DNA from: a virus
DNA: 43,074 bases
Virus record (IMG/VR): IMGVR_UViG_3300032308_002278
Coordinates: 1 to 43,074 of that record
Direction: 5' to 3' (one strand)
The notes beneath the pieces were generated by a model. That model did not search any database. It saw only the letters and a list, made by a program, of their open reading frames with translations, and had not been told where the DNA came from. Both the position numbers and the translations under genes were made by a program. Below, piece by piece: positions 15,822 to 23,620 of this stretch. Within the stretch, counting starts at the first letter, position 1; each line of letters starts with the position of its first letter.

Positions 15822-16817
15822 TTATGCCTTAACGTAGTATGTAATAATAGCTACGCCAGAACCTCCCTTTGAGCCGTTTCCGCCAGAGCTATTGTTACCG
15901 CCTCCGCCAGAACCTGTTCCATCCATTCCTTGTCCACCAGTGTTAGAAGATGTTTGTGAGCCTCCAGCTCCTCCGCCTGAAGATCCGCCTCCGCCACAAG
16001 ATCCGCCTCCGCCTCCGCCGCCTGCAAGTCCATATTCTCCATCGCCGCCTCCGCCGCCCATTCCAATCCATGAAGTCCAGCTATGATTTGTGCCAGTGCC
16101 TCCTCCAGATGCGCCAGGTCCCCAGCCAAAGCCTCCTGAATATCCTGCACTTCCAGTTCCATTTTGAACAGTTGTATTTCTTCCTGGCATTCCTCCGCTT
16201 GTTGCGCCTCCGCCTCCGCCGCCTCCGCCGTATGACCAGTTGTAGTTAGATCCTCCGCCTCCGCCAGATCCTCCTCCATTTTGATTTCCCATTCCAGCGC
16301 CCATGCTTCCGTTATTTCCATTAAGACCTTGTCCTTCTGGGTATCCGCCTCCGCCTCCTCCGTAAGCTATGCAATAAAAAGGTTGTCCGTTTACACCAAA
16401 AGAAGAATTTCCGCCATTATTTCCGTTTGAATTTCCACCTACTGCTGGACCACCGTTGCCAATTGTAACGGCAATTGTTCCGCCAACTGCTACGGATGAA
16501 ATATCTAGCCATCTTTCAATAAGTTGTCCTGCTCCTCCGCCACCTGAGCCAGAGTGTGACCAATTTACTCCACATCCGCCTGATCCTCCACCACCAACAA
16601 GAATTAATTTAATAACTGGTCCAGTGTTTGCTGGTCTTGTCCAGTTACCTGAATCATAAATTCTTTGCTGAAGAGGCATGTACATTGAGCTCACTCCACC
16701 TGCAGCAATTGCTTGAGCAGTAATACCTGTTTGTAAGCCTTGTGTTACTGCAGCATTAATTGTTGTTGTGAGTCCTGGTAAATAAGTAGACTGCGAGGTG
16801 CTAGAAACTTCTGACAT
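15822..16817 (-). CDS. Glycine-rich (polyglycine-type) tail fibre protein, second copy
   Basis: This 331-residue protein parallels 14361-15296 domain by domain. It has an N-terminal adapter (YLPGLTTTINAAVTQGLQTG), the entry motif GNWTRPANTGPVIKLILVGG, then long Gly runs with Ser and Asn from about residue 70 to 320, and the closing strand VAIITYYVKA. The Gly-rich part contains aromatic islands such as SNYNWSYGGGGG and TNHSWTSWIGMGGGGG that could be exposed loops. AGGGAGT precedes the ATG at 16817. Two related polyglycine fibres separated by two small proteins suggest duplication of a fibre-plus-helper unit. Confidence 0.82.
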   Translation of the reverse strand: MSEVSSTSQSTYLPGLTTTINAAVTQGLQTGITAQAIAAGGVSSMYMPLQQRIYDSGNWTRPANTGPVIKLILVGGGGSGGCGVNWSHSGSGGGGAGQLIERWLDISSVAVGGTIAVTIGNGGPAVGGNSNGNNGGNSSFGVNGQPFYCIAYGGGGGGYPEGQGLNGNNGSMGAGMGNQNGGGSGGGGGSNYNWSYGGGGGGGGATSGGMPGRNTTVQNGTGSAGYSGGFGWGPGASGGGTGTNHSWTSWIGMGGGGGDGEYGLAGGGGGGGSCGGGGSSGGGAGGSQTSSNTGGQGMDGTGSGGGGNNSSGGNGSKGGSGVAIITYYVKA

Positions 16818-16834
16818 GTTATTACTCCCTTAAA

Positions 16835-17155
16835 TTACGATGATGTTATTTTTACGCCAGATATGAACATTGTAATTGCATTGTTGTTTGATGCTGTTAC
16901 AAGAATACTCTCTGCTGTGTTAAGAACTTGCTTGATGTCTAATGTCATAAATGTTTGTGGTGGAAGACTTAGCTGATAAGCCAAAAATGTTCCTGCCATT
17001 TTTACGTTAAATGTTTGTGCTGCTAACGTAATATTTTGTACTGTGATTGATGTTACTACATCTGTCTCTGCCGCTGGAACAGTCCAAACTCCTACTTCTG
17101 AAGTTGTAAGTGTTCCTGCATAAAAACGTGCTGGTAAGCTAACTGTTGTTGGCAT
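16835..17155 (-). CDS. Small beta-sandwich structural protein
   Basis: This 106-residue protein has alternating hydrophobic strands and no charge-rich helix: VWTVPAAETDVVTSITVQNI, FNVKMAGTFLAY, then LPPQTFMTLDIKQVLNTAES and a final FISGVKITSS. It is clearly related to 32215-32544, which has the same order (TVPSATTTVLTNIIISNISG, SFDLKQVLGGSG, HLSGVEIS), and more distantly to the N terminus of the 10330-12702 fibre. It is probably a small virion decoration or fibre-docking protein. GGGAG is the ribosome site. Confidence 0.7.
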   Translation of the reverse strand: MPTTVSLPARFYAGTLTTSEVGVWTVPAAETDVVTSITVQNITLAAQTFNVKMAGTFLAYQLSLPPQTFMTLDIKQVLNTAESILVTASNNNAITMFISGVKITSS

Positions 17156-17156
17156 T

Positions 17157-17489
17157 TTATATTACTCCCATATTCTGATAAATTGTAAAGTTGTTTAATT
17201 CATTTGCAACAGCTGCTACCTGTGTCGCTCCTGCTGCAGCTACTGCTGCTACTTGTGTGCTTCCTGCAGAGGCAACTGTTGTTACAGCACCAGTTACTGC
17301 AGTTGAGATGTCATTAAGTTTTGTATTTGTAGCTGCCAAAACATCGTTGACTCCCAAAAGATTTCCCATTGACTCAATAGCTTTTGCTAAATAAACCAAT
17401 TCTTGTGCGCCCAGGGAAGATCCACTAAGGGCTGCGACCTTAGTCTTAAAAAGATCGACTTGTGCTGTTAAGCTTGCATAATCTGGCAT
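17157..17489 (-). CDS. Small alpha-helical structural protein, related to 18800-19462
   Basis: This 110-residue protein begins MPDYASLTAQVDLFKTKVAA. Its N-terminal 60 residues match the start of 18800-19462 (MPDYSSLSTQITQFKTAASA), including the xLGVxDV motif. The second half is a low-complexity Ala, Val, Thr-rich helix (TVASAGSTQVAAVAAAGATQ), probably a coiled coil or trimerisation stem. It has its own promoter-like -10 (17510-17518) and an AGAGGTGAT ribosome site. It is likely a fibre shaft or adapter. Confidence 0.7.
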   Translation of the reverse strand: MPDYASLTAQVDLFKTKVAALSGSSLGAQELVYLAKAIESMGNLLGVNDVLAATNTKLNDISTAVTGAVTTVASAGSTQVAAVAAAGATQVAAVANELNNFTIYQNMGVI

Positions 17490-17509
17490 TATTGATCACC
17501 TCTTTGTAT

Positions 17510-17518
17510 AGTATAGCA
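17510..17518 (-). promoter_or_regulatory. Extended -10 promoter upstream of 17157-17489
   Basis: TGC precedes TATACT (17510-17515) on the minus strand. Transcription should start near 17503, 14 nt before the ATG at 17489, leaving room for the AGAGGTGAT ribosome site. A second TATAAT lies at 17526-17531 across the stop of 17527-17904. Confidence 0.5.
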
Positions 17519-17526
17519 TAATAACA

Positions 17527-17904
17527 TTATAAGGTAGGCTCCTCTGGCCACACTACTTCTGGCCCAGTTACTGTGTCTGGCATATCTCTGAGTGCTTGCC
17601 TGTAAGTTTCCCACTCATTCTTTTTTTCATCTGACAAGTTTGAATTTAAAAGCTGTGTCCAATCAGACTTGATCAATCTTTGATCTCTTTCGTCTCGAAC
17701 ATATCTTAATGTACTTTGAAGGGTTAGCCCATCTCTGTAATCAGACAATTCCTGCTCTGTCATAGGAGTTGGAATATTATTTTTTAATTGATAAAGTAGT
17801 CCTTCAATTTCATCAACTTCGTGCCATCCAAGGCCTGGGGATTCTTCTGAGTTTACAAACTCTTCTTGAAAACCTTCTTCTGAAAATTTAATAAAATATG
17901 ACAT
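17527..17904 (-). CDS. Tail assembly chaperone (Phage_tail_APC-like)
   Basis: This 125-residue protein starts MSYFIKFSEEGFQEEFVNSE. The C-terminal half carries the recognisable chaperone motif: VRDERDQRLIKSDWTQLLNS, a Leu-Ser-Asp-Glu-Lys-Lys turn, WETYRQALRDMPDTVTG and the closing VVWPEEPTL. This helix-DWTQ-helix-WP-x-P order is typical of the small proteins that aid fibre or tail assembly. I chose the ATG at 17904, which overlaps the upstream stop (TAATG) and has GGGAG 9 nt upstream, over an ATG at 17946 that lies inside the preceding gene. It probably helps to fold the 17904-18800 protein. Confidence 0.78.
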   Translation of the reverse strand: MSYFIKFSEEGFQEEFVNSEESPGLGWHEVDEIEGLLYQLKNNIPTPMTEQELSDYRDGLTLQSTLRYVRDERDQRLIKSDWTQLLNSNLSDEKKNEWETYRQALRDMPDTVTGPEVVWPEEPTL

Positions 17905-18800
17905 TATCTGTCTCCCAATAAAGCTGCTCTGTTCCAAATACGCCATGAATTTATGACGTTGAATTCATTATTAAAATCATTATAAGTTGCTGCTGCTTCA
18001 GTTAATCTAAGGTCTGGTTGAATCCAGTAGTCTCCAAACGTTTGCTCTAAAGAATAAAACTTATTAATGTCGTAAACGTTATTTGAACGCCAGTAGTACA
18101 TACTATTTGCCTGAGTAACAGCAACAGATGATGACGCTGGAATAGTTACGTTCCATGACCATGTGTAGTAAGAGTTTCCGCCTGTTCTATTTACTGGAAC
18201 AGTCCATGACATTCCGTTTGCTGTAGAATAAAGTTTTCCGCTTGAATAAGATGGTGTTCCAATTGCTATCCCTGATCCTTCATATCCTGATGACCAATAA
18301 TTTGAGTAATGCCCCCACATTGTAATTGTTTTATTAAGAGTTGGGTGAAAATTTCTTAAGAACATTGTTCTAAATCTCATTGGGTTATAGTTAGACCCGT
18401 TATTCCATTGAGAATAAGTTATTTCCCCTCCCACTACAGAATTTTTGGCATATTCAATTACACCATTGTCTTGGTTTGAACTATAGCTTAATGTATTTTG
18501 TCTGCTATTTGTTCCGAGAGACATCCAGAATGCTCTTTCACAATCCGCCTGTGTGCTATTTGTTAAATAGTTTGTGTATGTTGTCCACGCTTCACCAGAT
18601 GACCAGGTGTATGCCCAGCCTTGCGCTCTATTTGTTGTGGAAGTAATTGTTGGAATGTGATAAGGATATCTAGTTCCGTCTGTGACTTCTCTCATGGTAT
18701 TATCAATACCAGTTTTAATGCCTAACGAAGCTGGTGTAAGATTAAGAGATGCTGCTGTTACTCCAAGTGTTGGGAGCCATACGTCTGAAAAATTTGGCAT
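17904..18800 (-). CDS. Tail adhesin, aromatic-rich beta protein of unknown family
   Basis: This 298-residue protein starts MPNFSDVWLPTLGVTAASLN. It is very rich in Trp, Tyr, Ser, Asn and Thr (for example WAYTWSSGEAWTTYTNYL and YYTWSWNVTIPASSSVAV), the composition of surface-exposed beta receptor-binding proteins. I do not recognise a family. The short N-terminal LPTLGVTA segment resembles the adapters (YVPGLDAE, YLPGLTTT) at the start of the two polyglycine fibres, suggesting a shared docking site. I prefer the ATG at 18800 because it forms a TAATG overlap with the upstream gene; an ATG at 18815 in frame is also possible. It is followed by a chaperone-like gene. Confidence 0.72.
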   Translation of the reverse strand: MPNFSDVWLPTLGVTAASLNLTPASLGIKTGIDNTMREVTDGTRYPYHIPTITSTTNRAQGWAYTWSSGEAWTTYTNYLTNSTQADCERAFWMSLGTNSRQNTLSYSSNQDNGVIEYAKNSVVGGEITYSQWNNGSNYNPMRFRTMFLRNFHPTLNKTITMWGHYSNYWSSGYEGSGIAIGTPSYSSGKLYSTANGMSWTVPVNRTGGNSYYTWSWNVTIPASSSVAVTQANSMYYWRSNNVYDINKFYSLEQTFGDYWIQPDLRLTEAAATYNDFNNEFNVINSWRIWNRAALLGDR

Positions 18801-19462
18801 TAGGTTAGTGTCCATCCTCTCACGGCATCTGAATAAACTAATGTCATTCTAGCTCCGTTAATATTAACTACAAGATTTTCTGCAAGTCCTTGGATCCGTT
18901 GAGAGTTTCTTCCAACTGTCCAGTTTGTTGTTGCTGCCGCTCCAGTCATATCAATTAATTGAACTTGATAGCCCAGTGTTGGGTTTAGTGGAAGTGTAAT
19001 TGTAATTCCACCAGCATTAACAAATATTCTTTCATTATTTAAAGCTGTATAGTTAGATGTAATTATCTTCCATGAGGAAGGTACTGTTGATAATGAAGTC
19101 TGAAGAGCAGAAACTGTTGACTGAAGTGTTGTATATTGAGCACCGTTAGTAGAAACAAAGCCTTCAATGTTTGTAACTTTTCCTTCAAGCACAGATATAT
19201 CTGATTCTGCTTCTGTTAATCTTGTACCATTTGTTGAAGCAGCAAATGCTGTAATTGCTGCATCTTTGGCTGTATTAATTGTTGCAATTCCGTCAACAAC
19301 AGAGTTATTGATATCTGCAACGCCTAAAGTGTTAGCTATTGCATTTAATGCCGCTCCAACTAATTGAAGTTCATTTGCATCAAGTGCATCACTTGTCATT
19401 AAAGCAGAAGCTGCTGTTTTAAACTGAGTTATCTGAGTACTTAAGGATGAGTAGTCTGGCAT
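18800..19462 (-). CDS. Fibre protein with helical N terminus and beta tip
   Basis: This 220-residue protein has an N-terminal helix pair related to 17157-17489, then a coiled-coil segment (AESDISVLEGKVTNIEGFVS, TLQSTVSALQTSLST). Its C-terminal beta domain (about 135-220) includes FVNAGGITITLPLNPTLGYQ, a common tail-fibre tip domain with a hydrophobic strand and a Q-rich turn. The layout of adapter, coiled-coil shaft and tip suggests a short trimeric fibre. It is coupled downstream to the aromatic adhesin by TAATG. Confidence 0.74.
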   Translation of the reverse strand: MPDYSSLSTQITQFKTAASALMTSDALDANELQLVGAALNAIANTLGVADINNSVVDGIATINTAKDAAITAFAASTNGTRLTEAESDISVLEGKVTNIEGFVSTNGAQYTTLQSTVSALQTSLSTVPSSWKIITSNYTALNNERIFVNAGGITITLPLNPTLGYQVQLIDMTGAAATTNWTVGRNSQRIQGLAENLVVNINGARMTLVYSDAVRGWTLT

Positions 19463-19465
19463 TTT

Positions 19466-22400
19466 TTAGGCCTGCGCTTCCGTCCATGCAAGTACTGCTG
19501 ATATATTTGCTGGTGCTGAACCGAGGTTCGTAGCAACAATTGTAAGAATATCTGGGGCATTAGGGAAACCTGGTGCGGCTGTGCTGCCGTCTCCATTTAG
19601 AATAGAGTTACCTAGATCTCTTGCTTTTGAAAGATCAATACGTGTTACAGAGTAGTTTGTACCTCCACCGTTATCTGTGTAGAAAGCAAATACACGATCT
19701 CCTCCAGAAACTGTGTTAGTAGGAGAAAGAACTGGAGAACCAGTAGTTCCTGTTCCGTCATGATAAATAATTTGAGCCAAGGATCCAGATCCGACTCTTG
19801 ACTCAGACCATGCACTTGGAATATTAACACCGTTTAGAGACTGTGCATTTAATATTCCTTCTACAAGGAACTGTCCCTGTGCTAGCAAGTTAATACTGTA
19901 TAGTTTTAGCTGCATGTTATTTGAAAGTTCACGAAGACCAAAGTTACGTCCTGTACCGTTATCAACGGAAGGCGCAACTCTAAGTGAAAGCAATGGACGT
20001 GCTTGCTGTGTAGCACCGAAGGTTTGCACCACAGCACCATTTGGAGTAACTGCTGAAGAAGGTTCGTCTGTTTGGGCAAGTGCATATGAAATTGTATTTG
20101 AAGTTGTATTGCTTACTAAGAACGTACCATTGAAGAAACTTGATGTAGTTGCTGAAGCGCCTGGAGACACTGCTTGAAATGGAATGTTAACTGATGTGCG
20201 ACTAAACAAAATTGTTGTACTAGTTGTACCAGTAATTGTCCATGTTCCGTTGAATACGCTGTCTACACCAGTAATAACTACTGTTTGTCCAGATCTGTGT
20301 CTGTGTGCAACAGAAGTTGTAAGTTCTGCTACGTTTGAAGTCAATCTCTTATATGTAATTATAGAGACATCGTTTACACCTGAGATTGTTGCATTAAATC
20401 CTGGAAGCAATGAGTGAGGTGCTGATGTTGTAAGTGTTGCAACTCCAGATGTTCTTACTCTTGAAACAATTGTTGCTGAAACAGATCCAGAACCACCGAC
20501 CTGCAAGTAACGCTGCATACCAGCTGTAAAGATGAAGGAAGCGTCATCATCGAAGCCTCCGTCCATAATTACTGAAGATCCCCAGTGGCTCATAACAGGA
20601 GCACACTCTTGAGAAATAACTTGAATTGATACCTGAGCAGATCCTGAGCCTCCAGGAATTGTTGCGTCTGGTCTAAAAGTTGCAGCTTGATATGTACCAT
20701 TTAAGCTATATGCTGCACCTGAATAATATGTTACGTAGGGTTGTCTACGAATAATATTCATAGCATAACCTTTTGCTGTTTGGTTATATGCACCAATGGA
20801 TGTGTATTTTGCAATTTCTACATAGTTTTCATCTTGGATTCTAACATAACCGTCTGATGGCCAGTAGTCTACGTTATCAACATACATTACTGTATCTTGT
20901 GGAAGAAGGTTTGATCCTCTTACTGCGGTACCACCTGCTACCAACTTTGAAAACTTTGTTGGCTCATTAATAGCTTCATATCTTGCAGGCAAGTTACCTG
21001 ATCTTTGATATGCTGCAAAATTATTGTTGTTATTTGAAATTTCATGACACCATGTAATTTTACCGCCTTGACCTCTAAATCCATATCTAATTGTTCCAGC
21101 TCCATACCATGAATAATCAATGTATGTCATCTGCATCTTTGATGGATCAAATTTGTGTCCTGAAGGGCCAGTTCCGTCAAACCTATCTAAGTTCCACTCT
21201 GATTGAGGCACCTTAATAATCTGTACCTTACGAACCTTAACGCTTGATTGAGATGCACCACGATATGCTGGAGCAATTGTCATAGATGTATCTGATGCAA
21301 TTTGAAGAACTCTGTAGGTTTGACCACGAATTACAATCTTGTCTCCTGAAACAAGTTGTTTCCTAAAAATTGTATCTGTTCCTGTTACGGTTGAATTAAA
21401 TCTTGTTACCGCAATATTTCCTCTTAATGTATTAGTTGCCCATTGGCGACATGCAAAGATTCCTGATCCGTCATACTCAAAGAAAAATCCATCTTGCTCA
21501 GAATATAAACCAGCTCTTGTTGATGCACCCTTCCATCGATATGCTGTAACAAATACATTTACTCCGCCTGGGATTTGATCAATTGCTGATAGTGTATTTG
21601 TAAATACCACTATGTACTTAAATGTTGTAGCATCAATAATTGATGTCACAAGGTGAATTCCGTTAAATGGGTTATATGTACCTGAAACTTCAACTCCGTC
21701 AATCTTTACATATGCCCCTGGCTGTAAATTGTGAGAAGCATTTGTTGTTACCGTAATTTGTTGAGATCCTGGAACAAGACCTGTTGAAGCAATATATTCT
21801 GCCTGGAATGTTGGTGTAAATTTTGTTCCAGTAGAGAACTGAATTGACTTACCTGACTGATATCTAAAGAATCTACGTGTTTGACGCATTGTTTGTGTTC
21901 CACAGACGTTATTGCCTGTAGAAAGAATAACTCCACCGTCGTGTGGTCTGTGGTTTACATAACCTTCAGGCTTTGCATAAACACCCTGATCATTTGTATT
22001 GATTGGGTTGTTAATTTGTCCTGCTGCCATAAATGACATTGAGTTTGGTGTGTCTACTGTGTCAATAAAGAAGCTTCCGTAAAAGTTGCTTCCTTCTTTT
22101 TGTGTAATAAGAATTGGTGTGCCTGGAAGAAGTCCGTGTGGCTTTGGTGAAACAATTGTAATTCTTGATGGAGTAGCTTGATCTGATACTGCAGCAAAGG
22201 CTCCTAGGTTTCCAACAATTCCACCCATAATATGTGCGTTATCAAAAATACCTCCGCCATAAATAGATGTTAATGTTCCATCTAAAATACTTCCATTGAC
22301 ACGACCTTTTGCCGTATAAGTAAATGTATTTGCTCCTGTTGGAGTACATAAAAATGTTCCATCTGCTGAGTCTGTTGTTGTCTCTTGAACAGAAATTACA

Positions 22401-22951
22401 TCTCCTGCAGAAAGTCCATGCGGGGAGTTGCATGTTACTGTAATTGTTGAAAATGGAGCAACATTATCTCCATTAACTGATAATAAATCTAATGCATTTC
22501 CTCCAGATGACCTTCCGTAGAATCCTGGGTAGTTCTGAATCATTGTAAGTGTTTCCCACTTGGAGTTCTGAATACCGTATTCAAAGTCTGTATCAATAAG
22601 AGATTTAGGGTTTGCTGTGCGAAGTTTACCTACAGCATCAACCATATAATCTGCTGGTTCAAATCTTTCATTATTCTCATCGTAAACAATTTGGAAACTG
22701 TCTGTTGGAAGCATGTCTGCTGTATTGTACTTTAAAACAAGTGTTGTAGATCCATGTGCGGCATCTGTAGTATTATCTAGGGTGTGGCTGTAGAGACCGA
22801 GTGCTGGGTCTGCAAAATTATAAACAATCTTGTTTGCTGTTACGTTAGTAATTAACAAAAGCTTTTCTCTACGAATTAGCTGAGGAAGCTTTAGAGTTCC
22901 TGTTAGTGGTGCAAACTCAATTTGTGTTAGGTTTAAAATTTTTCTTGCCAT
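19466..22951 (-). CDS. Giant tail/baseplate structural protein with repeated HGL beta modules
   Basis: At 1161 residues this is the largest protein in the window. It begins MARKILNLTQIEFAPLTGTL and contains at least five short related beta modules. Each has the pattern (P/A)H(G/N/S)L-xx-G-xx-(V/I), as in SPHGLSAGDVISV, KPHGLLPGTPILI, ASHNLQPGAYVKI and APHSLLPGFNATI, usually followed by a xx-GT-F strand. Middle parts (about 360-830) are richer in aromatic and charged residues (FGYRGQGGKITWCHEISNN, SGIFACRQWATNTLRGN) and may be a globular catalytic or binding body. It resembles large structural proteins of aquatic T4-like phages. AGGAG precedes 22951. Baseplate hub, wedge or long fibre cannot be distinguished here. 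Confidence 0.72.
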   Translation of the reverse strand: MARKILNLTQIEFAPLTGTLKLPQLIRREKLLLITNVTANKIVYNFADPALGLYSHTLDNTTDAAHGSTTLVLKYNTADMLPTDSFQIVYDENNERFEPADYMVDAVGKLRTANPKSLIDTDFEYGIQNSKWETLTMIQNYPGFYGRSSGGNALDLLSVNGDNVAPFSTITVTCNSPHGLSAGDVISVQETTTDSADGTFLCTPTGANTFTYTAKGRVNGSILDGTLTSIYGGGIFDNAHIMGGIVGNLGAFAAVSDQATPSRITIVSPKPHGLLPGTPILITQKEGSNFYGSFFIDTVDTPNSMSFMAAGQINNPINTNDQGVYAKPEGYVNHRPHDGGVILSTGNNVCGTQTMRQTRRFFRYQSGKSIQFSTGTKFTPTFQAEYIASTGLVPGSQQITVTTNASHNLQPGAYVKIDGVEVSGTYNPFNGIHLVTSIIDATTFKYIVVFTNTLSAIDQIPGGVNVFVTAYRWKGASTRAGLYSEQDGFFFEYDGSGIFACRQWATNTLRGNIAVTRFNSTVTGTDTIFRKQLVSGDKIVIRGQTYRVLQIASDTSMTIAPAYRGASQSSVKVRKVQIIKVPQSEWNLDRFDGTGPSGHKFDPSKMQMTYIDYSWYGAGTIRYGFRGQGGKITWCHEISNNNNNFAAYQRSGNLPARYEAINEPTKFSKLVAGGTAVRGSNLLPQDTVMYVDNVDYWPSDGYVRIQDENYVEIAKYTSIGAYNQTAKGYAMNIIRRQPYVTYYSGAAYSLNGTYQAATFRPDATIPGGSGSAQVSIQVISQECAPVMSHWGSSVIMDGGFDDDASFIFTAGMQRYLQVGGSGSVSATIVSRVRTSGVATLTTSAPHSLLPGFNATISGVNDVSIITYKRLTSNVAELTTSVAHRHRSGQTVVITGVDSVFNGTWTITGTTSTTILFSRTSVNIPFQAVSPGASATTSSFFNGTFLVSNTTSNTISYALAQTDEPSSAVTPNGAVVQTFGATQQARPLLSLRVAPSVDNGTGRNFGLRELSNNMQLKLYSINLLAQGQFLVEGILNAQSLNGVNIPSAWSESRVGSGSLAQIIYHDGTGTTGSPVLSPTNTVSGGDRVFAFYTDNGGGTNYSVTRIDLSKARDLGNSILNGDGSTAAPGFPNAPDILTIVATNLGSAPANISAVLAWTEAQA

Positions 22952-22963
22952 AGTTTTTGTCTC

Positions 22964-23584
22964 CTAGAATATCATGCTTGTTGCTAAAAGTGTTGCATTG
23001 TTTTGTGATACATTTGTTAAGAACTCGTACTTTGGATAGTATACACCAAGATTTAATATCTGGTCTGCCTTCCAGCTATTAAGTTCAGTTATTACATTTT
23101 GTACTGCTGTTTCTCCAGCTGGACCAGTTGCTCCAGTTGGGCCAGTAATACCTTGTACACCAGCTGTTCCTACAGGTCCCTTTAAGTTTCCTTGAAGTAC
23201 CCATGTAGTATTTGTAGAATTATATTGGAAGTAGTCTCCAGTTGTCGTGTTTAAATATGTGTCTAGTCCTAGCTTGCTTGCTGGATTTGATACTGTTGGA
23301 TTAGCAATTCCTGTAAATGTATAAGAACCTCTTTGTCCCGCCACACCCTGAGATCCTGCTGCTCCTGCTGCACCAGTAGGTCCTGCTGGAATTTGAAAAT
23401 TAAATATTGCAGCAGATGATGTTCCACCGTTTGTAATTGCTGCTGATGTTCCTGCTGCAACAGTTGTTACTGTTCCTACAGAAATAGTTGCTGCAGAACC
23501 TGTAGGTCCTGTTGCACCTTGGGGTCCTGGTCTTGAACCAGCGACGGTTACCCACGCTGTACCGTTCCATCTTTTTAATGACAT
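22964..23584 (-). CDS. Short collagen-like tail protein
   Basis: This 206-residue protein has the fibre-tip-like start MSLKRWNGTAWVTVAG, a brief collagen block ([10 protein letters not shown]), a TNGGTSSAAIFNFQIPAG repeat as in the 10330-12702 fibre, further triplets and a helical C terminus (AVQNVITELNSWKADQILNL). Its collagen content is small, so it is likely a connector or a short whisker. A TATACT extended -10 and an AGGAGGGT ribosome site precede 23584. It is separated by 12 nt from the giant 19466-22951 gene. Confidence 0.75.
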   Translation of the reverse strand: MSLKRWNGTAWVTVAGSRPGPQGATGPTGSAATISVGTVTTVAAGTSAAITNGGTSSAAIFNFQIPAGPTGAAGAAGSQGVAGQRGSYTFTGIANPTVSNPASKLGLDTYLNTTTGDYFQYNSTNTTWVLQGNLKGPVGTAGVQGITGPTGATGPAGETAVQNVITELNSWKADQILNLGVYYPKYEFLTNVSQNNATLLATSMIF

Positions 23585-23605
23585 TTTATGACCCTCCTAT
23601 CCTAA

Positions 23606-23614
23606 AGTATACCA
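23606..23614 (-). promoter_or_regulatory. Extended -10 promoter upstream of 22964-23584
   Basis: TGG directly precedes TATACT (23606-23611) on the minus strand. The predicted start lies near 23599, with AGGAGGGT between it and the ATG at 23584. Confidence 0.5.
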
Positions 23615-23620
23615 GAATGC

